From assembly GCA_016861105.1 (NCBI GenBank), contig BOKS01000003.1, positions 1 through 64,000 on the forward strand: a stretch of DNA of 64,000 bases, written 5' to 3'. Origin of the DNA: Betaproteobacteria bacterium (lineage in GTDB: Bacteria > Pseudomonadota > Gammaproteobacteria > Burkholderiales > Casimicrobiaceae). The translations under genes were made by a program, and so were the position numbers. Below are positions 1-8,554 of the stretch, in pieces. The notes beneath the pieces are model-generated. The model was not told the origin of the DNA and did no database searches. It saw only the letters and a list, made by a program, of their open reading frames with translations. Every line of letters starts with the position of its first letter. Position 1 is the first letter of the stretch.

Positions 1-471
1 GCGCACGGCCCGCGGCTTGACCGCGGAGGGGAAGAGGCTGCCGAACGCGACGTAGTCCGCACCCTGCGCCACGAGGTCGCGCGCGCGGCGCGGATCGTCG
101 TACGCGGACGCGCCGACGAGCGCGTCGGCGCCGACGCGCGCACGCGCCGCGGCGACGTCGCCGTCGTCGCGGCCCACGTGCACGCCGTCCGCGCTCACCT
201 CGACGGCGAGCCCGGCGTCGTCGTTGACGATGAAAAGCGCGCCGTGCGCCCGGCACACGTCGCCGACGGCCGCGGCCTGCTCGCGCTGCAACGCCGGCGA
301 CGCGAGCTTCGCCCGGTACTGGATCGCCCGCGCGCCGCCGCGCAGCGCGGCGGCGACGGCGTCGCAGAGCCGGGGTGTCTGCGCGCACTCGGGCGTGATC
401 GCATACAGGCCGGCGAGGCGCGCGCGCCGCGCGAGCCGCGCCGCGGTCGCGTCAGTGGCTCCCGCGGACAT
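1..471 (-). CDS. thiE: Thiamine phosphate synthase (partial, C-terminus outside window)
   Basis: Joins the HMP-pyrophosphate and thiazole-phosphate moieties to make thiamine phosphate in the cytoplasm. Translating the minus strand from the ATG at 471 gives 157 residues with ThiE landmarks: a QYRAK segment (51-55) that binds the pyrimidine pyrophosphate, NDD at 83-85, HVG at 98-100 and the late [13 protein letters not shown] segment (137-149). ThiE proteins are about 210 residues, so roughly 50 are lost at the window edge. The start overlaps the end of thiD by 20 bases, so the two are probably one transcript and translationally coupled. The call is secure; the exact start is less so. Confidence 0.9.
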   Translation of the reverse strand, partial: MSAGATDATAARLARRARLAGLYAITPECAQTPRLCDAVAAALRGGARAIQYRAKLASPALQREQAAAVGDVCRAHGALFIVNDDAGLAVEVSADGVHVGRDDGDVAAARARVGADALVGASAYDDPRRARDLVAQGADYVAFGSLFPSAVKPRAVR

Positions 472-1327
472 CCGCGCGCTGCGGAAGGGACGCGTCGCCG
501 CGGCTCTCGCCTTCCTCGCGCGCCCAGAACAGCCGGTCGGGCAGGAACTGCCCCATGCCGGGACGGTACGCCTTCTTGAGCGCGTGCCAGGTGTAGTCCT
601 GCGCCTCGCGCACCGCCTCGGGCACGTCGAGGCCGTTCGCGAGCATCGCCGCGATCGCGGCCGCCAGCGTTCCGCCCGCCCCGTGGAAGCCGCCGGGAAG
701 CCGCGCCCAGCGGTCGGTGCGCACCGCTCCGCCCTTGCCGTACAGCGTGTTGGCGATGTCCTTCGCCGGCTCGTTCGTGCCGGTCACCAGGACGTACTCG
801 CAGCCGGCCTCGACGAGCCGCGCCGCGCACGCCGCCGGCGTCGGCTCGTCGTCGTCCTCGCCCTCCGCGAGCCGCTGCAGCTCGATGCCGTTGACCACCA
901 GGATCGTGGTCTGCGGGAGCAGCAGTTCGCCGATCGCGGCGACCGCCTCGTCGCTCGCGAGCTCGTCGCCGCGTCCGGGCGCCAGCGAGGGATCGAGGAT
1001 CAGCGGAACGTCGGGATAGTCCGCGAGGATCTCGGCGACGGCGGCGATGCACTCCACGTTGCCCAGCGCGCCGACCTTGAACGCGTCGACGGGCATGTCC
1101 TCGAGCAGGCAGCGCGCCTGGTCGGCGATCCACTCGGCCTCGACCGCGAGGATGCCCTCGACCGACAGCGTGTCCTGCACGGTGAGCATCGTGATCACCG
1201 CCAGCGGATGGCAGCCCATCGACGCGAGCGTGAGCACGTCCGCGTGGACGCCGCTGCCGCACGACGGATCGGCAGCACCGAACGCGAGCACGACGGGAGG
1301 GAAGCCGGGTTCGTTGCTGTCGGACAT
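452..1327 (-). CDS. thiD: Hydroxymethylpyrimidine/phosphomethylpyrimidine kinase
   Basis: Phosphorylates HMP and HMP-phosphate to supply ThiE with HMP pyrophosphate. The 291-residue protein has the ribokinase-like fold signature AADPSCGSG near residues 18-26 and the C-terminal [16 protein letters not shown] segment I associate with betaproteobacterial ThiD. The anion-hole motif, usually GTGCTLS or GSGCTLA, reads GAGGTLA at 216-222. The catalytic-position cysteine (Cys213 in E. coli ThiD) is therefore Gly219 here. The rest of the protein looks intact, so I still call ThiD, with possibly altered chemistry. It is upstream of thiE and divergent from rubredoxin. No TPP riboswitch was recognisable upstream. 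Confidence 0.9.
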   Translation of the reverse strand: MSDSNEPGFPPVVLAFGAADPSCGSGVHADVLTLASMGCHPLAVITMLTVQDTLSVEGILAVEAEWIADQARCLLEDMPVDAFKVGALGNVECIAAVAEILADYPDVPLILDPSLAPGRGDELASDEAVAAIGELLLPQTTILVVNGIELQRLAEGEDDDEPTPAACAARLVEAGCEYVLVTGTNEPAKDIANTLYGKGGAVRTDRWARLPGGFHGAGGTLAAAIAAMLANGLDVPEAVREAQDYTWHALKKAYRPGMGQFLPDRLFWAREEGESRGDASLPQRADVRGSH

Positions 1328-1364
1328 CGCAAAGCTCGGCCGCTGTCGGCGACACGGGTGAAGC

Positions 1365-1370
1365 TAGAAT
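1365..1370 (+). promoter_or_regulatory. -10 box of the rubredoxin promoter
   Basis: TAGAAT lies 37 bases before the rubredoxin ATG in the thiD/rubredoxin divergent gap. The same TAGAAT/TACAAT/TAAAAT type of box recurs before other genes in this window. No good -35 is visible. Confidence 0.45.
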
Positions 1371-1406
1371 GGCCAGTGTACTCCACCCTCCCCGCGCCGC
1401 CTCCCG

Positions 1407-1571
1407 ATGAAGAAATACATGTGCCTGATCTGCGGCTGGATCTACGACGAGGAGGCGGGAGCACCCGACGACGGCATCGCGCCGGGCACGAAGTGGGAGG
1501 ACGTGCCGCCGAACTGGACATGCCCCGAGTGCGGGGCGCGCAAGGAGGACTTCGAGATGATCGAGTTCTAG
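1407..1571 (+). CDS. rubA: Rubredoxin
   Basis: A 54-residue iron protein for one-electron transfer in the cytoplasm. Two Cys pairs form the Fe(Cys)4 site: CLIC at 6-9 and CPEC at 39-42, each followed by G as in classical rubredoxins. The Tyr/Trp core residues (Y13, W30, W37) are present and the length matches the family (52-56 residues). It starts at ATG 1407, behind the TAGAAT -10 box. It is divergent from thiD and followed 101 bases later by gloA. In betaproteobacteria a rubredoxin gene next to thiD is common. Its redox partner is not identifiable here. Confidence 0.95.
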   Translation: MKKYMCLICGWIYDEEAGAPDDGIAPGTKWEDVPPNWTCPECGARKEDFEMIEF

Positions 1572-1672
1572 CGCAACGCTGCGTCGCCTCGTCGCGAGCG
1601 CGCACACCGGGACGGGGGACCGGGCACCCTCCTCCCTCGTCCCCTCGTCCCTCATCCCCCGTGTTTCCTCCC

Positions 1673-2068
1673 ATGCGCATCCTCCACACCATGCTCCGCG
1701 TCGGCGACCTCGCCCGGTCGGTCGACTTCTACACGAACGTGCTCGGCATGAAGGTGCTGCGCACCACCGACCGCCCCGACCAGAAGTACACCCTCGCATT
1801 CGTCGGCTACGGCGACGAGGCGCAGGGCGCGGTCCTCGAGCTCACGTACAACTACGGCGTCGACCGCTACGACATGGGCACCGCGTACGGGCACGTCGCG
1901 ATCGAGGTCCCCGACGCCGGCGCGGCGTGCGACGCCGTGCGCGCGAAGGGCGGCACCGTCACCCGCGAGGCGGGCCCGGTCAAGGGCGGGACCACGGTGA
2001 TCGCGTTCGTGCAGGACCCCGACGGCTACAAGATCGAGCTGATCGAGCGCAGGCCGCGCGCCTCGTAG
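1673..2068 (+). CDS. gloA: Lactoylglutathione lyase (glyoxalase I)
   Basis: Converts the hemithioacetal of methylglyoxal and glutathione to S-lactoylglutathione. The protein is 131 residues, the usual size for the Ni-type bacterial enzyme. The four metal ligands His5, Glu56, His74 and Glu122 fall at the same residue numbers as in E. coli GloA. The start ATG at 1673 follows rubredoxin; the intervening 101 bases hold a T/C-rich stretch. It is convergent with the GT41-like gene, whose stop is 25 bases away. Confidence 0.95.
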   Translation: MRILHTMLRVGDLARSVDFYTNVLGMKVLRTTDRPDQKYTLAFVGYGDEAQGAVLELTYNYGVDRYDMGTAYGHVAIEVPDAGAACDAVRAKGGTVTREAGPVKGGTTVIAFVQDPDGYKIELIERRPRAS

Positions 2069-2093
2069 CCGCCGGCGGGACGCGGCCGCGGCG

Positions 2094-3665
2094 TCAGGCG
2101 GGTCGGCCCGCCGCGTCCTCCAGCAGCGCTTCGAACGACCGCGCGAAGCCCCCGGTGTCGAACAGCGGCAGGCGCTCCCGCTCGCGCTCCAGGTGCGCGC
2201 GGGCAGAGGCGATCTGCGCGCGGTCGGCGAGCAGTGCCTCGAGCTTCGCCCGGTAGGCGTCGAACGTCGGCGCCGCGAACTGCGGCAGGCCGGCCGCGCG
2301 TACCAGGCTCGTGCCCACGCGGCCGGCGAACGTCGACCCCGTGACGGTGAGCAGCGGCACGCCGCACCACAGCGCGTCGCTGCCGGTGGTGTGCGAGCCG
2401 TACGGGAGCACGTCGAGTGCGAGATCGGCGCAGCGCAGGCGCGCGAGGTGCGCCGCCTGCGCCACGTGGCCGGCGAACACGAGCCGCGCGGCGTCGACGC
2501 CGCGCGCCGCGGCGGCCGCGCGCAGGTGCGCTCGTGCGCATTCGTGCGGCACGTGGAGCCAGAGCACGGCGTCGGGGTGCCGCGCGAGCGCGTCCAGCCA
2601 GGTTTCGAGGAACGGGCGCGTCAGCTTGTAGGTCTGGTTGAACGAGCACAGCACCAGCGCGCGCTCCGGCAGGCCGGCGTCCGCGCGCGCGGGCGCAGGC
2701 GGTCGCGGCCGCTCGCGGTCGTTGACCTGGTAGCAGACGGGGAGGCGCAGGACCCGCTCGGTGTAGTGCCGCTCGTCGCCGGGCGGCACGACGACGCCGT
2801 CGGCGACCAGCGCGTCGACCCCGGCGTACGCGAGCGTCCCCGGGAAGCCGAGGTAGTGGATCTGCACCGGCGCCGGACGACGTGCGAGGATCGCGAGCCG
2901 GCTGCCCTGCGTGTGGCCCTTGAGGTCGACGAGGACGTCGAGCCCGTCGTCGGCGATCACCCGCGCCGCCGCGTCGTCGTCGAGCGCGCGCACGTCGCGC
3001 CAGGCGCCGAACGCCCGGCGCAGCCGCCGCCGCATCGGCCCGCCGTCGTCGCGGTCGAGCGCGTAGGCGAACGTCGCCACGCGTGCGCGGTCGTGGCGCT
3101 CGAACAGTCCGGCCGCCAGGTGCGCGGTGGCGTGCTCGTGGAAGTCGGCGGACAGGTAGCCGACGCGCAGGCGCGTCCCGCGCTCGCGCACGAACGGCGG
3201 CGCGGCCGGCGGCAGCGCCGCCGACGCATAGGCGCGGGCGCACGCGAGCTGCAGCGCGGGGTCGTCGAGCAGCGCGACCGCCACGAGCGGCGGCAGTGCG
3301 GCCGGCGCCGCGGCGTCCGGCGCGGCGAGCAGGGCGTGCAGCGCCGCCACGCGCGGCTCGCTGGCCGCCCAGTCGCACGCGTAGCGCGCGGCCATCGCGG
3401 CCTGCGCGAGCGTCGCGGGCTCGCGCGGCGCGAGCGCGGCGGCTCGGTCGAAGGCCTCCAGCGCCGCGGGGAGCGGCGAGCGGGCCGCCGCGGCGGCCGC
3501 CGGCTGGGCGAGCGCGATGTCGAGCAGCAGGCCGCCGAGCGCGAGCCACGCGTCGGCGGCGTGCGGATGCCGCTGCACCGCCGATCCCAGCGCGGCCACG
3601 GCGCCGCGGACGTCGCCGGCCGCGCGCAGCGACTGCGCGTGCGCGATCGCGGCGCGCACGTCCAT
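2094..3665 (-). CDS. TPR protein with GT41 (SPINDLY/OGT-like) O-GlcNAc transferase domain
   Basis: The N-terminal half (about residues 1-190) is Ala-rich helical TPR-like sequence. The C-terminal half matches the Glyco_transf_41 family of bacterial O-linked GlcNAc transferases: RVGYLSADFHEHA, DVLVDLKGHTQGSR, APVQIHYLGFPGT, the VLCSFNQTYKLT segment and a late HTTGSDALWCGVPLLT nucleotide-sugar site. I took ATG 3665 (523 residues); a GTG at 3674 is possible. It lies 12 bases downstream of sco and may be the last gene of the oxidase-assembly transcript, though nothing links it functionally to the oxidase. The acceptor is unknown. Confidence 0.8.
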   Translation of the reverse strand: MDVRAAIAHAQSLRAAGDVRGAVAALGSAVQRHPHAADAWLALGGLLLDIALAQPAAAAAARSPLPAALEAFDRAAALAPREPATLAQAAMAARYACDWAASEPRVAALHALLAAPDAAAPAALPPLVAVALLDDPALQLACARAYASAALPPAAPPFVRERGTRLRVGYLSADFHEHATAHLAAGLFERHDRARVATFAYALDRDDGGPMRRRLRRAFGAWRDVRALDDDAAARVIADDGLDVLVDLKGHTQGSRLAILARRPAPVQIHYLGFPGTLAYAGVDALVADGVVVPPGDERHYTERVLRLPVCYQVNDRERPRPPAPARADAGLPERALVLCSFNQTYKLTRPFLETWLDALARHPDAVLWLHVPHECARAHLRAAAAARGVDAARLVFAGHVAQAAHLARLRCADLALDVLPYGSHTTGSDALWCGVPLLTVTGSTFAGRVGTSLVRAAGLPQFAAPTFDAYRAKLEALLADRAQIASARAHLERERERLPLFDTGGFARSFEALLEDAAGRPA

Positions 3666-3677
3666 GACGCGCACCGA

Positions 3678-4268
3678 CTAGCCGGACGACGCGAGCAGCG
3701 TGCGCAGGTCCTGCGCGAGGGCGTCGGCGGCGGTGCCGTGGCCGACGTAGAGGCGCAAGCGGCCCTGCGGGTCGAACACGAACATGCCGGCGGAGTGGTC
3801 CATCGTGTACGTGTCGGGCGTGCTGCCGGGCACCTTGCGGTAGAGGACCTTGAACTCCTTCGCCACGCGCTGGGTCGCGGCCGCGTCGCCGTAGAGGCCG
3901 ACGAACGCCGGATCGAATGCGGGAACGTAGTTGCGCAGCAGCTCGGGCGTGTCGCGCTCGGGGTCGACCGTGATGAACACGCCCTGGACGCGCTCGCCGT
4001 CGGCACCGAGCTTCTTCTTCGCCTCGGCCAGCGTCGACAGCGCCGTCGGGCACACGTCCGGGCAGTGCGTGAAGCCGAAGAAGACCACGACCGCCTTGCC
4101 GCGAAAGTCGGCGAGCGTGCGCGGGCGGCCGTCGTGCCCGGTGAGCGCGAACTCGCGGCCGAACTCCGCGCCGGTGACGTCGGTCGCCTTGAACGACGGC
4201 CCGTCCTGCGAGCACGCGGCCAGTGCGAGCGCCGCCGAGGCGAGGACGGCCGCGAGGACGCGCGTCAC
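3678..4268 (-). CDS. SCO1/SenC copper chaperone lipoprotein for cytochrome oxidase
   Basis: Delivers copper to the CuA site of oxidase subunit II. The 196-residue protein has a lipoprotein signal ending in LALAAC (Cys19), the metal-binding CPDVC (Cys69, Cys73) after FFGFTH, and the distal copper ligand His158 in [10 protein letters not shown], so all Sco ligands are present. It starts at a GTG overlapping the ctaB stop (GTGA), which implies translational coupling. It is membrane-anchored and acts on the periplasmic side. Confidence 0.93.
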   Translation of the reverse strand: MTRVLAAVLASAALALAACSQDGPSFKATDVTGAEFGREFALTGHDGRPRTLADFRGKAVVVFFGFTHCPDVCPTALSTLAEAKKKLGADGERVQGVFITVDPERDTPELLRNYVPAFDPAFVGLYGDAAATQRVAKEFKVLYRKVPGSTPDTYTMDHSAGMFVFDPQGRLRLYVGHGTAADALAQDLRTLLASSG

Positions 4269-5164
4269 GTCAGGTAGTGGTCGACGACGAGCGCCGTGAA
4301 CAGCGCCGCGAGGTACCAGATCGAGTAGCGGAACGTCGCGCGCGCGAGCAGGTCGCTGTAGTCGCGCCACAGCTGCACGGCGTAGAGCACGAACAGCCCG
4401 GACAGCGCGAGCGCGGCGGCGAGGTACACGAGGCCGCTCATGCGCACCGCATAGGGCAGCAGCGACACCGCGAACAGCGCGACCGTGTAGAGGAGGATCA
4501 TGAGCCGCGTGTAGCGCGGCCCGTGCGTGACCGGCAGCATCGGCAGCCCGGCGCGCGCGTACTCCCTGGTGCGGTAGAGCGCGAGCGACCAGAAGTGCGG
4601 CGGCGTCCACACGAAGATGATCAGGAACAGCAGCAGCGCCTCGGGCGCGACCTCGTTGGTCACCGCGGCCCAGCCGAGCACCGGCGGCATCGCGCCCGAC
4701 GCGCCGCCGATGACGATGTTCTGCGGCGTCGCCGGCTTGAGCAGCACCGTGTAGAGGATGGCGTAGCCGACGAACGTCGCCAGCGTCAGCCACATCGTCA
4801 GCGGGTTGACGTAGCGGTGCAGCAGCCACAGCCCCGCGCCGCCGACCGCGAGCGCGAACGCGAGCGTCTGCGCCGCCGAGATCTCGCCGCGCGGCAGCGG
4901 CCGCGCGCGCGTGCGCGCCATCAGCGCGTCGATCTTGCGCTCGACGAGGCAGTTGATCGCGGCGGCCGCGCCGGCGACCAGCGCGATGCCCAGCGTCGCG
5001 AAGAACACCGTGCCGGGCGGCGGCAGCCCGGGCGTGGCCAGGAACATGCCGATCACCGCGACGAAGACGATCAGCGACACCACGCGCGGCTTCGCCAGCG
5101 CCACGAACTGCCGGGCGCGGCGGAGGTGGCGAAGCGGATGCTTGGCGAGGGCGAGCGACGTCAT
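4265..5164 (-). CDS. ctaB: Protoheme IX farnesyltransferase (heme O synthase)
   Basis: Farnesylates heme b to heme O, the precursor of heme a for the oxidase encoded downstream of 11888. A UbiA-family integral membrane protein with several TM helices; the prenyl-diphosphate motif reads N-x6-D-x2-M-x-RTRARPL in the first loop. I chose ATG 5164 (299 residues) over ATG 5188 because the latter sits inside a TAGAAT -10 box (5187-5192, minus). Sco follows with a GTGA overlap. Confidence 0.93.
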   Translation of the reverse strand: MTSLALAKHPLRHLRRARQFVALAKPRVVSLIVFVAVIGMFLATPGLPPPGTVFFATLGIALVAGAAAAINCLVERKIDALMARTRARPLPRGEISAAQTLAFALAVGGAGLWLLHRYVNPLTMWLTLATFVGYAILYTVLLKPATPQNIVIGGASGAMPPVLGWAAVTNEVAPEALLLFLIIFVWTPPHFWSLALYRTREYARAGLPMLPVTHGPRYTRLMILLYTVALFAVSLLPYAVRMSGLVYLAAALALSGLFVLYAVQLWRDYSDLLARATFRYSIWYLAALFTALVVDHYLT

Positions 5165-5186
5165 GGCGGCAACGGAGGAAGCGCGC

Positions 5187-5192
5187 ATTCTA
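5187..5192 (-). promoter_or_regulatory. -10 box upstream of ctaB
   Basis: TAGAAT on the minus strand, about 22 bases before ATG 5164. It overlaps the alternative ATG 5188, which is why that start was rejected. It would give ctaB-sco an internal promoter in addition to read-through from SURF1. Confidence 0.4.
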
Positions 5193-5212
5193 CCCCGGTC
5201 GACGGGCGTTCC

Positions 5213-5800
5213 TCAGCCGATCCGCGACGCCTTGAGCAGCCGGCCGATGTCCTTCGCCATCGCCTTGACGTCGGGATCGCGGGGCCAGGCGAGCACCTGG
5301 TTGCCGAGCGGGTCGACGAAGTAGAGCGGCTGCGCGCCCCGGGGCAGCGCCGCGGCGGCGGACGCGGGCACGCGCGCCACGATCACGTCGGGATGCTCGC
5401 GCAGCAGCGCGGGATCCGGTGCCTGCTCGCCGCTCGCGAGCCACACGCGCACGACGCGCTCGCTGTCCTTGCCCTGGATGGCGCGCGCCTGCCGGCCCGC
5501 GTACAGGGCCGCCGCGCAGCCCGCATCGCACGCGGCCGGCGCGGCCAGCACGAGCGCCCAGCGGCCGTGCAGCGACGCGAGATCGAACGGCGCGCCGTCG
5601 GCGCGCGTGCCCTGCACCGCCGGGAACGCCACGGTGGGCAGGAGCTCGCCGTAGTTCGTGAAGCGGCCGGGTGGCGCGAGGTAGTAGAAACCGTAAGAGA
5701 GGACGACCGGCGCCAGCACGACGAGCACGATGGCGACGAGCGTGCGGCGCGACCGCGCGTCGCCGGGCACGTTGCGGGGCGTTTCGCGGGGCGCGCTCAT
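5213..5800 (-). CDS. Membrane-anchored Sco/thioredoxin-like protein of the oxidase assembly locus
   Basis: A 195-residue protein with a cytoplasmic N-terminus, one TM helix at about 20-40 and a periplasmic domain. That domain aligns by eye with the thioredoxin-like fold of Sco1: a strand LHGRWALVLAAP, then a CDAGC motif (Cys91, Cys95) in the CxxxC place, and a late PLYFVDPLGNQVLAWP hairpin. I see no equivalent of the Sco distal His. The ATG at 5800 overlaps the SURF1 stop (ATGA). Homologues at this position between SURF1 and ctaB are usually annotated only as 'transmembrane protein'. A role in copper or thiol handling for subunit II is inference. Confidence 0.75.
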   Translation of the reverse strand: MSAPRETPRNVPGDARSRRTLVAIVLVVLAPVVLSYGFYYLAPPGRFTNYGELLPTVAFPAVQGTRADGAPFDLASLHGRWALVLAAPAACDAGCAAALYAGRQARAIQGKDSERVVRVWLASGEQAPDPALLREHPDVIVARVPASAAAALPRGAQPLYFVDPLGNQVLAWPRDPDVKAMAKDIGRLLKASRIG

Positions 5801-6594
5801 CGTCGTCGCCGGAACGCGAACCACAGCCACAGCCCCGCCGCCATCGCGGCGAAGGCGTACCACTGCATCATGTAGATCCTGTGCTTGTGCGCGCCGCTGT
5901 CCGGGCGCGGCCAGTCGCGCACGAGGCCGTCGCCGGCACCGGCGGTCGCCTCGATCACCACCGGCAGCACGGGGAGACCGCTCGCCGCCGCGAAGCGCGC
6001 GGGATCGAGGTTCTGCCACACGCCGCGCTCCGGCGCGGTCGCGGCGAGTTCCACGTAGCCCTGCGGCGGCACGTTGAGGCGGCCGCGCACGCGTACCGGC
6101 CCCTCGGGCACGGGCACCACGGGGACGTCCGCGCGCGTGCGCCCGGCCGCCACCCAGCCGCGATCGACCAGCACGGCGCGCCCGTCGTCGAGCAGCAGCG
6201 GCGCCACGACGTGGTAGCCCGCGCGGCCCTGCCAGACCTTGTTGTCGACGAGGAACTGGCGGGCGGCGTCGAAGCGGCCCGGCGCCTCGACGTCGCGGAA
6301 GCGCCACGCCGTCCAGTCCACGGCGCCCGCGGGCAGCGGCGCGACCGGCGCCGCCTGCGCCGCGGCGACCTGCGCGGCGAGCGCCTCCTTCTGCAGCATG
6401 CGGCCGCGCTGCCAGTTGCCGGCGGTCACGAACACGGCGACCGCGGCGATCGTCGCCACCGTCGGCAGCAGGCGCCGCAGCACGCCGCCGCGCGGCGTCG
6501 CCGGCGTTGCCGTCCCCGGCGGATGCGCGGGCACCGGCGGTTTGCTAGGCTGCGAGGATCGTGCCGGCGCGTCCGGCGCCTCGGCTTGCCCCAT
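5797..6594 (-). CDS. SURF1-family cytochrome oxidase biogenesis protein
   Basis: SURF1/Shy1 proteins help insert heme a into subunit I. The sequence has two TM helices bracketing a periplasmic domain (first LPTVATIAAVAVFVTAGNWQ, last WYAFAAMAAGLWLWFAFR) and the family motifs WQRGRML, NKVWQGRAGYHVVAPL, VLVDRGWVAAGR and YMMQWY. With ATG 6594 it is 265 residues, but the first 35 are Pro/Ala-rich and this ATG overlaps the ATG of the divergent gene at 6593. GTG codons at 6534 or 6483 would leave a leader region and give a more typical N-terminus. The family call is firm; the start is open. Confidence 0.9.
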   Translation of the reverse strand: MGQAEAPDAPARSSQPSKPPVPAHPPGTATPATPRGGVLRRLLPTVATIAAVAVFVTAGNWQRGRMLQKEALAAQVAAAQAAPVAPLPAGAVDWTAWRFRDVEAPGRFDAARQFLVDNKVWQGRAGYHVVAPLLLDDGRAVLVDRGWVAAGRTRADVPVVPVPEGPVRVRGRLNVPPQGYVELAATAPERGVWQNLDPARFAAASGLPVLPVVIEATAGAGDGLVRDWPRPDSGAHKHRIYMMQWYAFAAMAAGLWLWFAFRRRR

Positions 6595-6793
6595 GAAGAT
6601 CGTCGTCGTCGCCGGCCTGCTCGCCATCGTCACCGCGCTGTTCGCCGCCCTCGTCTTCCTCTACCGCGACCGCGGCCACGGCACGCGGATGGTGAAGGCG
6701 CTCGCCATCCGCGTGGGGCTGTCGGTCTCGCTGGTCGTCTTCCTGCTCGTCTCGTACTGGCTGGGCTGGATCGGGCCGCAGGGGTTGCGCTAG
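6593..6793 (+). CDS. Twin transmembrane protein (DUF2909)
   Basis: A 66-residue protein that is almost entirely two TM helices (about 3-23 and 38-60) joined by a short basic loop (YRDRGHGTRMVK). This matches DUF2909, a small family found next to SURF1 and oxidase genes in beta- and gammaproteobacteria. It is transcribed away from SURF1; a weak TAGGCT -10-like box lies at 6546-6551. A role in oxidase assembly is guessed from position only. Confidence 0.8.
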   Translation: MKIVVVAGLLAIVTALFAALVFLYRDRGHGTRMVKALAIRVGLSVSLVVFLLVSYWLGWIGPQGLR

Positions 6794-6801
6794 TGGAGGC
6801 C

Positions 6802-6838
6802 CTGGCCGGCCGGACGCCGCGAGGCGCCGGCGGCCCAG
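6802..6838. terminator. Long imperfect hairpin between converging DUF2909 and ctaE
   Basis: The 85-base gap between two convergent stops contains a G+C-rich inverted repeat starting CTGGCCGGCCGG and ending CCGGCGGCCCAG, with a GCGA loop region. There is no T-run, so it would be a bidirectional or Rho-assisted terminator at best. Confidence 0.4.
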
Positions 6839-6877
6839 GCGCGGCGGCTGACCGGCCTGCACGGGGCCTGCACGTCG

Positions 6878-7738
6878 TTACATCCAGTAGACGAGGACGA
6901 ACAGCAGCAGCCAGACGACGTCGACGAAGTGCCAGTACCAGGCCGCCGCCTCGAAGGCGAAGTGGCGGTCCGGCGTGAAGTGGCCGCGGAACGCGCGGAA
7001 CAGCATCACCGTCAGCATGATCGCGCCGATGGTCACGTGCGCGCCGTGGAAGCCGGTGAGCATGAAGAATGTCGACCCGTAGATCCCCGTCGACAGCTTG
7101 AGGTTGAGGTCGCGGTACAGGTGCACGTACTCGTAGGCCTGGAAGCCGAGGAACGTGACGCCCAGGGCGACCGTCGCGAACAGCCAGAACTGGAGGGCCC
7201 CGCGGTGCCCGGCCTTCAGCGCGTGGTGCGCGATCGTCAGCGTGACGCCGGACGTGAGCAGCAGGATCGTGTTGAGCAGCGGGATGCCGAAGGCGCCGAT
7301 CGGCGAGAACTTCTCCTGGATGTACGGGCCGGCGGTCGGCCACGAGGCCGCGAAGTCGGGCCACAGCAGCTTCTGCTCCGGGCTGCCGAGGTCGGGCACC
7401 GACAGCGCGCGCGCGTAGAACAGCGCGCCGAAGAACGCCGCGAAGAACATCACCTCGCTGAAGATGAACCAGCTCATGCTCCAGCGGAACGAGACGTCGA
7501 CGCGCTTGCTGTAGAGGTGCCGCTCGGACTCGCCGATCACCGTCCCGAACCATCCGAACAGCATGACCAGCAGCACGACGAACCCGGCCGCGGTCATCCA
7601 CGGCCCGGCCGCCACGCCGTTCATCCAGAACGCGGCGCCCATCCCCATCAGCAGCAGCGCCACCGACCCGACGATCGGCCAGTGCGACGGCTGCGGGACG
7701 TAGTAGGCCGGCGTTCCGCCGTGCGTGCTTGCGCTCAT
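6878..7738 (-). CDS. ctaE: Cytochrome c oxidase subunit III
   Basis: A 286-residue integral membrane subunit with about seven TM helices; supports proton uptake and stability of the aa3 core. Family landmarks are YYVPQPSHWPIVGS at the N-terminus, FRWSMSWFIFSEVMFFAAFFGALFY in the middle, and the C-terminal FHGAHVTIG plus WHFVDVVWLLLFVLVYW. Its ATG overlaps the ctaG stop (ATGA). It is the last gene of the oxidase structural operon. Confidence 0.96.
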   Translation of the reverse strand: MSASTHGGTPAYYVPQPSHWPIVGSVALLLMGMGAAFWMNGVAAGPWMTAAGFVVLLVMLFGWFGTVIGESERHLYSKRVDVSFRWSMSWFIFSEVMFFAAFFGALFYARALSVPDLGSPEQKLLWPDFAASWPTAGPYIQEKFSPIGAFGIPLLNTILLLTSGVTLTIAHHALKAGHRGALQFWLFATVALGVTFLGFQAYEYVHLYRDLNLKLSTGIYGSTFFMLTGFHGAHVTIGAIMLTVMLFRAFRGHFTPDRHFAFEAAAWYWHFVDVVWLLLFVLVYWM

Positions 7739-8304
7739 GGCTTCTCCCTGGAGGCGGACGGGGCCGCGGCGAGCTTCCCGCCCTCGACCTCGAAGAACGT
7801 GTACGACAGCGCGATCGCGGGCAGGTCCGCCGGGACGGACGGGTCGATCACGAACACGACCGGCATCTCCCGCCGCTCGCCGGGCTGCAGCGTCTGCGTC
7901 GCGAAGCAGAAGCAGTCGAGCTTGCGGAAGTACTGCGCCGCCTCCTGCGGCGCGTAGCTGGGGATCGCCTGGCCGGTCACCGGCCGGTCGGTCGTGTTCA
8001 CGACCTCGTAGGTGACCTGACCGAGCTGGCCGGGATGGACGTCGATCACCGGCTGCGCCGGCCGGAACGTCCAGGCCATCGCGCGCACGTTGGCGTCGAG
8101 CTCGATGCGCACCTTGCGCGAGGCGTCGACCTGCGTGCTGGCCAGCGGCCTGGACGCGGGCCCGTCGATGTTGCGGATGCCGGTGACCTCGCAGATCTTC
8201 TCGTAGAACGGCACGAGCGCGAATCCGAAGCCGAACATCGCCAACACGACGACGCCCAGCCGCTTCATCAGCGCCGCGTTGGCGGCGCGTTGCTCGGGGC
8301 TCAC
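7735..8304 (-). CDS. ctaG: Cytochrome c oxidase assembly protein CtaG/Cox11
   Basis: Inserts copper into the CuB site of subunit I. The 189-residue protein has one N-terminal TM helix (about 15-33) and a periplasmic domain with the Cox11 copper motif CFCF (Cys131, Cys133) and the following PGERREMPVVFVID segment. The start overlaps the stop of the preceding small gene (8301) by four bases. Confidence 0.95.
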   Translation of the reverse strand: MSPEQRAANAALMKRLGVVVLAMFGFGFALVPFYEKICEVTGIRNIDGPASRPLASTQVDASRKVRIELDANVRAMAWTFRPAQPVIDVHPGQLGQVTYEVVNTTDRPVTGQAIPSYAPQEAAQYFRKLDCFCFATQTLQPGERREMPVVFVIDPSVPADLPAIALSYTFFEVEGGKLAAAPSASREKP

Positions 8305-8516
8305 TTCGGGCTCCTGAGGTTGCGGCCGATCGCGAAGGCGAGGAAGACGAACACGGCGAACCCGACGACCGAGATGCCGGTCGTCCAGCCGCCCATGAAG
8401 CGCGCCGCGATCACGCCGCCGAAGAACACCAGCGCGATCGTCAGCAGGACGAGGGCCGTGCGGACGTTCGTGGCGCGCAGCCGTGCGGCGTCGTTGCGGG
8501 CGTGCTGCGGTTGCAT
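8301..8516 (-). CDS. Small two-TM membrane protein of the cox operon
   Basis: A 71-residue protein with two TM helices (about 20-40 and 46-65) and charged ends, between subunit I and ctaG and overlapping ctaG by ATGA. Betaproteobacterial cox operons often carry a 'cytochrome oxidase small assembly protein' at this spot, but those I know of are shorter (about 40 residues). I assign it by position only. It is certainly translated within the operon; its function is unknown. Confidence 0.75.
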   Translation of the reverse strand: MQPQHARNDAARLRATNVRTALVLLTIALVFFGGVIAARFMGGWTTGISVVGFAVFVFLAFAIGRNLRSPK

Positions 8517-8554
8517 TGCGTCTCCTCGGCGGGGCCGCCGCGCGGCCCCGCGCG

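Noticed and set aside
1328..1406. TPP riboswitch upstream of thiD
   Set aside because: The leader between thiD and rubredoxin is under 80 bases and lacks the CTGAGA core and helix pattern of a thi-box.
4265..5188. ATG 5188 as the start of ctaB
   Set aside because: It overlaps the TAGAAT -10 box (5187-5192). ATG 5164 leaves a short leader and a normal N-terminus.
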